Of a stretch of 6,451 bases of DNA, positions 1 to 4,981 are shown one piece after another (position 1 is the first letter of the stretch; each line of letters begins with the position of its first letter). Made by a program: the position numbers and the translations under genes. The notes below the pieces were generated by a model. The model made no database searches, was not told the DNA's origin, and worked only from the letters and a program-made list of their open reading frames with translations. Source of the DNA: an uncultured Roseburia sp. (lineage in GTDB: Bacteria > Bacillota > Clostridia > Lachnospirales > Lachnospiraceae); NCBI GenBank assembly GCA_945928585.1, contig CAMENQ010000141.1:1-6451 (forward strand), given 5' to 3'.

Positions 1-722
1 AATTATACAGTCACGTCAGACGAGCTGTGGATGATTATAATATGATTGAAGACGGAGATAAAATAGCCATAGGTATCTCAGGAGGAAAAGACAGTCTGAC
101 ACTTTTGTATGCTCTTCATGGTTTAAAAAGATTTTATCCGAAAAAATTTACAATTACAGCAATAACAGTTGACTTAGGGTTAGGTATACAAAAATTAGAT
201 GACATAAATAATTTATGTAAACAACTTGAAGTTGATTATCATATTGTTGAAACAGAGATTGGTAAAATTATATTTGATGACCGTTTAGAAGCAAATCCAT
301 GCTCTTTATGTGCAAAAATGCGTAAGGGTGCATTAAATGAAAAAGCACTGGAGCTTGGCTGCAATAAAATTGCATATGCACATCACAGAGATGATCTAAT
401 TGAAACAATGCTGCTTTCACTTATATATGAGGGACGCTTCCACTGCTTTTCTCCCTATACATATCTTGACAGAACAGGGCTTACTGTTATAAGGCCTATG
501 ATGTATATGGAAGAATGTGATGTAATTGGATTTCAGCACAAATATCAGCTTCCTGTGGCAAAAAATCCATGCCCTGTAGATGGACATACAAAGAGACAAT
601 ATGTTAAAGAATTAGTGAGACAGCTTAACAAAGAAAATCCGGGTGTAAAGGACAGATTTTTCAGGGCAATTTTAGATGGGAAAATTACCGGATGGCCGGA
701 AATAAAAACGGAGGTAAAATAA
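1..722 (+). CDS. ttcA: TtcA-family tRNA 2-thiocytidine synthetase (5'-truncated by window edge)
   Basis: Partial gene. TtcA-type enzymes activate C32 of certain tRNAs with ATP and replace its oxygen with sulfur, using an Fe-S cluster. The frame is open to the left edge (first full codon at 3), reading LYSHVRRAVDDYNMIEDGDK, which matches the usual N-terminal part of the family. The GTG at 27 is therefore an internal valine and the true start is upstream. Counting from that valine: PP-loop SGGKDS at 18-23, CSLC at 92-95, the HHRDD motif at 119-123 and a third cysteine in NPCP at 182. These three cysteines correspond to the cluster ligands of TtcA. TilS (lysidine synthetase) shares the PP-loop but not the cysteine set, so TtcA is preferred; the exact target nucleotide in clostridia is inferred. 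The stop codon directly abuts the next ATG, so the two genes are almost certainly co-transcribed. Confidence 0.85.
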   Translation, partial: LYSHVRRAVDDYNMIEDGDKIAIGISGGKDSLTLLYALHGLKRFYPKKFTITAITVDLGLGIQKLDDINNLCKQLEVDYHIVETEIGKIIFDDRLEANPCSLCAKMRKGALNEKALELGCNKIAYAHHRDDLIETMLLSLIYEGRFHCFSPYTYLDRTGLTVIRPMMYMEECDVIGFQHKYQLPVAKNPCPVDGHTKRQYVKELVRQLNKENPGVKDRFFRAILDGKITGWPEIKTEVK

Positions 723-1784
723 ATGCCAAAAGATGCAAATACATATTATGAAGAAGTGAGCCGTCAGATGATAAAGGAACAGCGAAAAATCCTTGAGCAG
801 CTTCCAAAATTTGTTACAGAGTTTTTCAGAGGCATTGATGCAACTACTGCGCCACGTACAAGGGTAGGATATGCAAGGGACATAAAGCTTTTTCTTTATT
901 TTATTGTAACACAGCATCCGGAGTATTCCGGAAAAAATATTAAGGATGTACCACTTTCACTGCTTGATGAGCTTCAGGCTGCTGATATTGAAGAATATAT
1001 GGAGTTTCTTAAGCTGTATACTGATGAAGACGGAAATGAAATATCCAATTCAGAATATGGAATAAAACGTAAAATGTCAGCACTTCGTGTTATGTACCAG
1101 TACTTCTACTCACGAGAAAGAATCCATAATAATCCTGCATCTATAGTCTGTATGCCAAAACTTCATAAACGTGAAATTGTACGTTTTGATGAAAATGAAA
1201 TGTATGATTTTCTTGATAAGGTAGAAATGGGAACAAATCTTACTAAACGTCAGCTTGCCAGTCATGAGAAAACAAAAAAAAGAGACCTGGCGATGATGAC
1301 TCTGTTGCTTGGAACCGGCATACGAGTATCAGAATGTGTAGGATTAAATGTTGATGATGTGGATATTAACAGTGCATCACTACGTATCATTAGAAAGGGT
1401 GGAAACGTAGATATTGTTTATTTTGGATATGAGGTCGAAGACAAGCTTTTGGATTATATGGATGAACGTGATGAAATCGTAGCCTTGGAGGGGCATGAAA
1501 ATGCATTATTTTTATCATCACAGAAAAAAAGGATATCTGTTAGAGCTGTAGAAAAAATGGTAGAAAAATATTCACGAATTACCGATACCACTAAGCATAT
1601 AACACCGCATAAGCTTAGAAGCACATATGGTACACAGCTGTATAGAGAGACAGGCGATATATATCTGGTAGCTGATGTATTAGGACATAAGGATGTTAAT
1701 ACTACTACAAAGCATTATGCGACTGTTAGTCAGGATAAGAAGCAAAATGCAAGAAATAAGGTAAAATTACGTGATAATGAATAA
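723..1784 (+). CDS. Tyrosine site-specific recombinase, XerS-like
   Basis: A 353-residue integrase-family recombinase. The N-terminal SAM-like core-binding domain is about residues 24-135 and the catalytic domain about 150-340. All catalytic residues are visible: R201 (GTGIRVSE), K225 (RKGG), H296 and R299 (TPHKLR), H322 (LGHKD) and nucleophile Y332 (KHYA), so the enzyme should be active. XerC and XerD are near 300 residues. This protein is longer, with an insertion before the RDLA helix (LTKRQL at 173-178, KKRDLAMM at 185-192) and VEKMVEKYS at 276-284, which recalls streptococcal XerS (about 356 residues), a lone dimer-resolution recombinase. That comparison is from memory. It starts at the ATG immediately after the ttcA stop, with GGAGG at 710-714 giving an 8-nt spacer. 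No excisionase, att site or cargo is nearby, so a housekeeping Xer role is favoured over a mobile-element integrase. Confidence 0.88.
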   Translation: MPKDANTYYEEVSRQMIKEQRKILEQLPKFVTEFFRGIDATTAPRTRVGYARDIKLFLYFIVTQHPEYSGKNIKDVPLSLLDELQAADIEEYMEFLKLYTDEDGNEISNSEYGIKRKMSALRVMYQYFYSRERIHNNPASIVCMPKLHKREIVRFDENEMYDFLDKVEMGTNLTKRQLASHEKTKKRDLAMMTLLLGTGIRVSECVGLNVDDVDINSASLRIIRKGGNVDIVYFGYEVEDKLLDYMDERDEIVALEGHENALFLSSQKKRISVRAVEKMVEKYSRITDTTKHITPHKLRSTYGTQLYRETGDIYLVADVLGHKDVNTTTKHYATVSQDKKQNARNKVKLRDNE

Positions 1785-1786
1785 AA

Positions 1787-1810
1787 AAGCGCCGCACGGC
1801 AGCGGCGCTT
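1787..1810 (-). terminator. Rho-independent terminator for the yneA-type gene (hairpin 1)
   Basis: A perfect 9-bp, GC-rich stem (1787-1795 with 1802-1810) closes a 6-nt loop. Read on the - strand it is followed by a T6 run (1788 down to 1783), a classic intrinsic terminator for transcription arriving from the LysM gene about 180 bp away. Read on the + strand the hairpin is followed by TTATAAATT, a weak T-tract, so it alone is less convincing for the recombinase transcript. Confidence 0.85.
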
Positions 1811-1812
1811 AT

Positions 1813-1834
1813 AAATTCGCATTCGCGAATTTTT
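1813..1834 (+). terminator. Rho-independent terminator for ttcA-recombinase (hairpin 2)
   Basis: An 8-bp perfect stem (1813-1820 with 1825-1832) and 4-nt loop run into a T5 stretch (1830-1834) on the + strand. It lies two bases beyond hairpin 1, so + transcripts pass two consecutive hairpins. The stem is A+T-rich at its base, so it is weaker than hairpin 1, but the T-run is on the correct side for the recombinase gene. Confidence 0.7.
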
Positions 1835-1900
1835 GGTTTCTTAATTTCACGCTGTTGCTTTAGGAATTTCCTATTATAAACAAACAGTCATATTAGACAC

Positions 1901-1985
1901 ATAACAATTAATGATGCATAATAGCTATTGGTATATACCAGCTATTGATACATAACAGCTATTTTCATATAATAGTTAAGAACAT
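1901..1985. repeat. Degenerate 17-bp tandem repeat, about five units
   Basis: Five consecutive 17-bp units begin at 1901, 1918, 1935, 1952 and 1969, and every unit starts with ATA. The three central units share the core AGCTATT at 1923-1929, 1940-1946 and 1957-1963, spaced exactly 17 bp apart; neighbouring central units match at 12-13 of 17 positions. The outer two are more decayed (10-11 of 17 against the second unit). A sixth trace begins at 1986 and reaches into the stop codon of the LysM gene. On the - strand this is the 3' untranslated part of that gene. The junction at 1929-1940 also forms a 12-bp palindrome. The rest of the 1811-1989 gap shows only a short inverted repeat at 1861-1873. 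Confidence 0.7.
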
Positions 1986-1989
1986 ATAA

Positions 1990-2382
1990 CTATGGCATAA
2001 GATATGACACAACGATATAGCTGCCGCTTTGTATGTTATCAGTAGTCAGACCATTGATGGACTTTAGCTCGTCTATATATTCAGGAATGGTATATACACT
2101 GCTGTCATAATACTCTCCTGCAATGTCCCATAAGGTATCACCATATTCAACCAAAATGCTCTTATAGCACTTCTCCTTTTCCATACCGTCGCCCTGTGCG
2201 GTTACCGTATTTACAATAATAACTGCGGATATAGTGAAAATAAGGGCTGTAAGGGCAATTAAAAGCTTTCTTCTGTAAAGAACAAGCTGTCTTTTTCTCT
2301 TAAGCTCAAGGCAGGTTTTATTTCTTCTTATCTGTGCTTCTTCTGCGTTATAAATATGTGTTTTATATACTGATGTGTTCAT
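1990..2382 (-). CDS. yneA: YneA-type LysM membrane protein, probable SOS cell-division inhibitor
   Basis: A 130-residue protein. Residues 1-39 form a basic, presumably cytoplasmic tail (RRNK, KRKRQ, YRRK); residues 40-60 are one hydrophobic membrane segment; residues 73-127 are a LysM peptidoglycan-binding domain (VEYGDTLWDIA, then SINGL and IQSGSYIVV). In Bacillus, YneA has the same TM-plus-LysM plan, lies divergent to lexA and delays division during the SOS response. The same divergent arrangement is seen here, with a LexA box inside the promoter. B. subtilis YneA is about 105 residues with little before its TM segment, so the long basic N-terminus is different. The ATG is preceded by AAGAGGT (2389-2395) at a 6-nt spacer. 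The domain call is firm; the division-inhibitor function is inferred from domain plan, position and operators. Confidence 0.85.
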   Translation of the reverse strand: MNTSVYKTHIYNAEEAQIRRNKTCLELKRKRQLVLYRRKLLIALTALIFTISAVIIVNTVTAQGDGMEKEKCYKSILVEYGDTLWDIAGEYYDSSVYTIPEYIDELKSINGLTTDNIQSGSYIVVSYLMP

Positions 2383-2400
2383 AATAATACCTCTTTTCCG

Positions 2401-2448
2401 TGTAAATTTTTATGTTTACAACTGTTTTATTTACAAAGAACAACTGTT
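2401..2448 (-). promoter_or_regulatory. Structured leader of the yneA-type gene: inverted and direct repeats
   Basis: Within the predicted untranslated leader, TGTAAA (2401-2406) and TTTACA (2415-2420) form a 6-bp inverted repeat around an 8-nt loop. Separately, the nonamer ACAACTGTT occurs twice, at 2418-2426 and 2440-2448, exactly 22 bp apart; the second copy is the core of a LexA-box palindrome and the first looks like a decayed copy lacking the GAA half. Function is unknown; the first copy could be a vestigial operator. Confidence 0.4.
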
Positions 2449-2450
2449 CT
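2437..2450. promoter_or_regulatory. LexA (SOS) box 1
   Basis: AGAACAACTGTTCT is a fully symmetrical GAAC-N4-GTTC site, the half-sites recognised by Gram-positive LexA (Bacillus consensus CGAACRNRYGTTYC). It sits just downstream of the predicted start of transcription of the yneA-type gene (about 2453), where bound LexA would block promoter clearance. Confidence 0.8.
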
Positions 2451-2459
2451 GTATTTGAC

Positions 2460-2488
2460 ATTATAATGCACGAACAGACGTTTGTCAA
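2460..2488 (-). promoter_or_regulatory. Consensus sigma-A promoter of the yneA-type gene
   Basis: On the - strand TTGACA (2488-2483) is separated by exactly 17 bp from TATAAT (2465-2460): both hexamers and the spacer match the vegetative consensus perfectly. The expected transcription start is near 2453, giving a leader of about 70 nt. LexA box 2 fills the spacer and box 1 overlaps the first transcribed bases, so this very strong promoter should be tightly held off until LexA is cleaved. Confidence 0.88.
2471..2484. promoter_or_regulatory. LexA (SOS) box 2, within the yneA-type promoter
   Basis: CGAACAGACGTTTG matches the Bacillus LexA consensus CGAACRNRYGTTYC at 13 of 14 positions (only the last base differs). 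It lies between the -10 and -35 of the - strand promoter, overlapping the -35 by two bases, which is a standard repressing position. Confidence 0.85.
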
Positions 2489-2497
2489 CATAAAAGT

Positions 2498-2511
2498 CGA
2501 AAATTAGTTCG
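2498..2511. promoter_or_regulatory. LexA-like box 3
   Basis: CGAAAATTAGTTCG matches the palindrome CGAAC-N4-GTTCG at 9 of 10 half-site positions, with a perfect right half. It lies between the two divergent promoters and shares its last base with the next box, so the two could not both be fully occupied independently; paired or alternative binding is possible. Confidence 0.6.
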
Positions 2512-2524
2512 GAAAATTTGTTCG
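2511..2524. promoter_or_regulatory. LexA-like box 4
   Basis: GGAAAATTTGTTCG matches CGAAC-N4-GTTCG at 8 of 10 half-site positions, again with a perfect GTTCG right half. Its centre is 13 bp from that of box 3, suggesting a local duplication. It lies just upstream of the lexA -35 element. Weaker support than boxes 1 and 2. Confidence 0.5.
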
Positions 2525-2533
2525 AGAAACAAC

Positions 2534-2562
2534 TTGCAATCCGAACGGATGTGTGGTAGTAT
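2534..2562 (+). promoter_or_regulatory. lexA promoter
   Basis: TTGCAA (2534-2539), a 17-bp spacer and TAGTAT (2557-2562) form a moderate sigma-A promoter about 30 bp before the start codon. An alternative -10, TATAAA at 2560-2565, would need a 20-bp spacer. LexA box 5 lies wholly in the spacer, as expected for autorepression. The strong ribosome site AGGTGG (2581-2586) follows. Confidence 0.65.
2542..2555. promoter_or_regulatory. LexA box 5, within the lexA promoter
   Basis: CGAACGGATGTGTG matches CGAACRNRYGTTYC at 12 of 14 positions; the left half is perfect and the right half is degenerate. It sits between the -35 and -10 of lexA. A weaker autoregulatory operator than those at the division-inhibitor promoter is typical of SOS circuits, since lexA must resume expression early. 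Confidence 0.72.
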
Positions 2563-2593
2563 AAATGTATAAAAAAAGAAAGGTGGTTTTTAT

Positions 2594-3211
2594 ATGCCAA
2601 ATGGAAAGATTACGGCTAAACAGCAGGAAATCTTAGAATATATGAAAAAAGAGATTTTAGGTAAAGGTTATCCTCCTTCTGTCCGTGAGATTTGTGATGC
2701 GGTAAATCTTAAGTCTACTTCTTCTGTTCATGCACATTTAGAGACACTGGAGAAGAACGGATATATCAGAAGAGATCCTACCAAGCCTAGAGCCATAGAG
2801 ATTCTTGATGATGAATTTAATCTTACAAGGCGTGAGGTTGTAAATATTCCTATTGTAGGAAAGGTAGCTGCAGGTCAGCCGCTGCTTGCCGTGGAAAATA
2901 TACAAAACTATTTTACTATCCCTGTTGAGTTTATGCCTAAAAATGAATGTTTTATGCTTGTTGTTAAAGGTGAAAGCATGATAAACGTTGGTATTTACAG
3001 TGGAGATATGATTCTTGTTGAGAAACGTCAGGATGTAAGAAATGGTGAGATTGTTGTAGCTTTAGTAGATGATTCTGCTACTGTTAAAACATTTTATAAG
3101 GAAGAAGGTCATATCAGACTTCAGCCTGAGAATGACACTATGGAACCTATTATTGTACCTGATTGTGAGATTTTAGGAAAAGTTATCGGTTTATACAGAC
3201 AGATGAGATAA
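2594..3211 (+). CDS. lexA: LexA, SOS-response transcriptional repressor
   Basis: A 205-residue protein, the usual LexA length. Residues 1-70 are the winged helix DNA-binding domain (PSVREICDAVNLKSTSSVHA at 28-47, then LEKNGYIRR). Residues about 83-203 are the S24-type self-cleavage domain: the scissile A93-G94 bond in VAAGQP, catalytic S128 in GESM and K165 in TVKTF are all present, so RecA-stimulated autocleavage should be intact. LexA represses DNA-damage genes by binding GAAC-N4-GTTC-type boxes in the cytoplasm. The ATG has AGGTGG at 2581-2586 with a 7-nt spacer. It is transcribed divergently from the yneA-type gene and convergently with thyX, with a hairpin after the stop, so it appears to be monocistronic and autoregulated. 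Confidence 0.97.
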   Translation: MPNGKITAKQQEILEYMKKEILGKGYPPSVREICDAVNLKSTSSVHAHLETLEKNGYIRRDPTKPRAIEILDDEFNLTRREVVNIPIVGKVAAGQPLLAVENIQNYFTIPVEFMPKNECFMLVVKGESMINVGIYSGDMILVEKRQDVRNGEIVVALVDDSATVKTFYKEEGHIRLQPENDTMEPIIVPDCEILGKVIGLYRQMR

Positions 3212-3236
3212 AATAATATTATTTATATTTATAAAG

Positions 3237-3271
3237 CCCCTGCACCACCGTCATTGACGGAGTAACAGGGG
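3237..3271. terminator. Hairpin between convergent lexA and thyX, probable bidirectional terminator
   Basis: An outer stem CCCCTG (3237-3242) pairs with CAGGGG (3266-3271), and an inner stem CCGTC (3248-3252) pairs with GACGG (3256-3260) around a 3-nt loop, with unpaired bases between the two stems. It lies 25 bp after the lexA stop and 19 bp after the thyX stop. Neither side has an uninterrupted T-run (GATTTATAA on +, CTTTATAAAT on -), so terminator strength is uncertain, but no other terminator exists for either gene. Confidence 0.6.
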
Positions 3272-3290
3272 ATTTATAATATACTGCATT

Positions 3291-3977
3291 TTATTCGTTA
3301 AGTTTTCCCTTTCGTCCACAGCTCTTTTTTTCAGGACAATATCCTAAGACTTCACATTTCGGTTTAAACAGATTATCAACAATCCATTTCCATTCATCAG
3401 ACATTTCTGACAGTGAATTACAAATATCATTAAATAACTGTCTGTATTCCCAATATGCTCTTGTACACATTCTTTGATGTGACATATCTATTAAATTACG
3501 AAGATTTCGTTTGTCAACAATTTTTGTAGCCATACCTAAAGGCAGACACATAGCTGAATCCTCTCTTGGAATATCGTATTCCTTTTCAAAAGCTGCACAA
3601 TTATCATTAATACTTTTCATTAATGCAATATATTTTTCCTTTGCTTCCGCGTTTCTCTCTATAGAAGGAGGAATAACATAATCAAAGCCACCATTTTTAG
3701 TATAATCAATATAGCGTGTTGAAGCCTGTAAACGACTTGGCATACCTCCTATATGTGTATACCATTCTCTTAAGCAGCGGGCTGAGTATCCGTCAATAAC
3801 CATCTCCACATTTACATATTCGAGTGTTCTGCCATGATTTGATTTTATACAGTCCATGCCTCTTTTATAATTTTTCTCATTATCTGTAACATCTGATCCC
3901 CAACATACTCCGGCACGTTTACCTATAAGTGTTATTGGATACTTAGATGTTTCTTCTAAAATAGTTACTGTTCCCAT
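3291..3977 (-). CDS. thyX: Flavin-dependent thymidylate synthase ThyX, divergent subtype
   Basis: A 228-residue protein of normal ThyX length. ThyX makes dTMP from dUMP with methylene-tetrahydrofolate, FAD and NADPH. The signature region reads W72-Y-T-H75 then, after a two-residue insertion, LQASTRY (83-89). The canonical form is W-x-RHR-x7-S-x-R-Y, so H75, S86, R88 and Y89 align but both RHR arginines are replaced (T74, I76). The C-terminal NLRNLI (158-163) and R169 seven residues before E177 match the dUMP-binding arginine helix. A cysteine tail C208-x5-C214-x5-C220 is present, possibly metal-binding. The ATG has AAGGAG (3985-3990) at a 7-nt spacer in the 18-bp gap after rsfS, placing it last in the operon. 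The family call is firm from overall pattern; the flavin-site chemistry is less certain. Confidence 0.88.
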   Translation of the reverse strand: MGTVTILEETSKYPITLIGKRAGVCWGSDVTDNEKNYKRGMDCIKSNHGRTLEYVNVEMVIDGYSARCLREWYTHIGGMPSRLQASTRYIDYTKNGGFDYVIPPSIERNAEAKEKYIALMKSINDNCAAFEKEYDIPREDSAMCLPLGMATKIVDKRNLRNLIDMSHQRMCTRAYWEYRQLFNDICNSLSEMSDEWKWIVDNLFKPKCEVLGYCPEKKSCGRKGKLNE

Positions 3978-3995
3978 AATGAAACTCCTTTTGTC

Positions 3996-4343
3996 TTATT
4001 CGATAGGAAGCTCTACAGCCTTTCCATCACGCCATATTCTTTCTAAATCGTAAAAAAGCCTGTCCTCCTGATTAAATATGTGTATAATAACATCATTATA
4101 ATCCATAAGTATCCAGTTAGCTGTATTATAGCCTTCTGTCTGATTTGGGTGAACATCATTCTTTGCAAGCTCATCCAGTACATTATCACTTAACGCCTGA
4201 ACCTGGTTAATGTTTGAACCGCTTGCTATAATAAAATAGTCAGCAATGACAGAAACCTGACTTATATCAATAACCTTAACATTTATTGCTTTTTTATCTT
4301 CCAGTGCGGCTACTGCTTTTTTTGTTATTTCTAAAGATGTCAC
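3996..4343 (-). CDS. rsfS: Ribosomal silencing factor RsfS
   Basis: A 115-residue RsfS/DUF143 protein. RsfS binds ribosomal protein uL14 on the 50S subunit and blocks joining with 30S when nutrients are short. Family blocks are clear: VKVIDISQVSVIADYFIIAS at 22-41 followed by GSN, then EGYNTANWILMDYNDVIIHI (70-89) and RLFYDLERIW (95-104). The start is GTG at 4343, overlapping the yqeK TGA by four bases (GTGA), with AAGGAG at 4353-4358 and a 9-nt spacer; the N-terminus (TSLEITKKAV) begins where the family normally begins, and no ATG fits better. The overlap implies translational coupling to yqeK. Confidence 0.95.
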   Translation of the reverse strand: MTSLEITKKAVAALEDKKAINVKVIDISQVSVIADYFIIASGSNINQVQALSDNVLDELAKNDVHPNQTEGYNTANWILMDYNDVIIHIFNQEDRLFYDLERIWRDGKAVELPIE

Positions 4344-4957
4344 TGACTTTTTCTCCTTTCTTTTTTCTTTTCTTCCAATTCATCTCTAAGGTAGTTATAT
4401 GCATCAAGTGTTGTGTTGTCAATTACGCCGTCTGTTGATAATATATATGAGATAGTATCATCGAAAATCATAAGAGTGGCATTATCTATATCCTGAAATG
4501 CTTCCACTCTTATCTCATCAAGACGTGGAGCCTTATCGCGGCTAGGCTCTATATAGTCAGCTACAAATACAATCTTTTCAAGTAATGTCATATTAATTCT
4601 GCCGGTAGTATGATATTCTATAGCATTTAGTATATCCTCATCCTTTATTCCATATTCTTTTTTTGCAATATAAGCACCAAGCTTGGCATGGAGAAGATAT
4701 GGCAGCTTCTTTTCAGTTTCGCTAATAGGCAGTTTGTATTTTTTACATAAATCAAGCTGTTTATCATCTGAAACATTTTTCGCACAATCATGAAGCAAGC
4801 CTGCTATACGTGCCTTAAAAATGTCTGCACCGTATCTCATAGCAAGGGAAGCTGATGTAAACTCAACACCAAGAGTATGTTCAAAGCGTGATTTTTTTAA
4901 CTCATCCTTCAGCCTGCCTCGTATTTCATTTAATTCATTTCTTACACTTTTATCCAT
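4340..4957 (-). CDS. yqeK: YqeK-type HD-domain bis(5'-nucleosyl)-tetraphosphatase (symmetrical)
   Basis: A 205-residue HD-superfamily hydrolase. Members characterised in Firmicutes split Ap4A into two ADP, clearing a stress dinucleotide. Metal-binding and catalytic residues are in place: H27 (RFEHTLGV), the H56-D57 pair (LLHDCAKN), H90 (LLHAKLGA), H116 (IEYHTTG) and D134 (FVADYIEPSRD). The C-terminus is a charged, lysine-rich tail (EEKKKERRK). ATG at 4957; the GGTG/AAAGG site (4968-4974) lies about 12 nt upstream, a little far. It follows nadD by 24 bp and overlaps rsfS by 4 bp. The nadD-yqeK pairing is conserved in Firmicutes, and an older label for such proteins is putative nicotinate-nucleotide adenylyltransferase partner; the HD motifs argue against adenylyltransferase activity of its own. 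Confidence 0.93.
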   Translation of the reverse strand: MDKSVRNELNEIRGRLKDELKKSRFEHTLGVEFTSASLAMRYGADIFKARIAGLLHDCAKNVSDDKQLDLCKKYKLPISETEKKLPYLLHAKLGAYIAKKEYGIKDEDILNAIEYHTTGRINMTLLEKIVFVADYIEPSRDKAPRLDEIRVEAFQDIDNATLMIFDDTISYILSTDGVIDNTTLDAYNYLRDELEEKKKERRKSQ

Positions 4958-4981
4958 ATAAAAAACACACCTTTCTTAAGC

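Noticed and set aside
27..29. GTG as the start of ttcA
   Set aside because: The upstream in-frame codons encode the conserved YSHVRRAV segment, so this is an internal valine and the gene begins outside the window.
417..599. Open frame of 60 codons on the - strand within ttcA
   Set aside because: Antisense to a strongly conserved gene, no family resemblance, no convincing ribosome site; a shadow frame.
672..917. Open frame of 81 codons on the - strand across the ttcA-recombinase junction
   Set aside because: Antisense to two conserved coding regions; its Phe/Tyr/Leu-rich look is what the reverse of K/E-rich codons gives.
723..1784. Integrase of a prophage or conjugative element
   Set aside because: No att repeats, tRNA gene, excisionase, relaxase or phage genes in the window; tightly packed behind ttcA with matching base composition.
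1929..1940. Palindrome TGGTATATACCA as a recombinase (dif-like) site
   Set aside because: Arms are short and A+T-rich, it arises at a repeat-unit junction, and it lacks the longer two-arm layout of a dif site; nothing ties it to the adjacent recombinase beyond proximity.
1901..1985. CRISPR array
   Set aside because: Contiguous 17-bp units without spacers, degenerate, and no cas genes nearby.
2383..2593. Riboswitch or T-box in the divergent gap
   Set aside because: The sequence is explained by two promoters and LexA palindromes; the leaders are short (about 70 nt and about 25 nt) with no aptamer-like conserved core seen.
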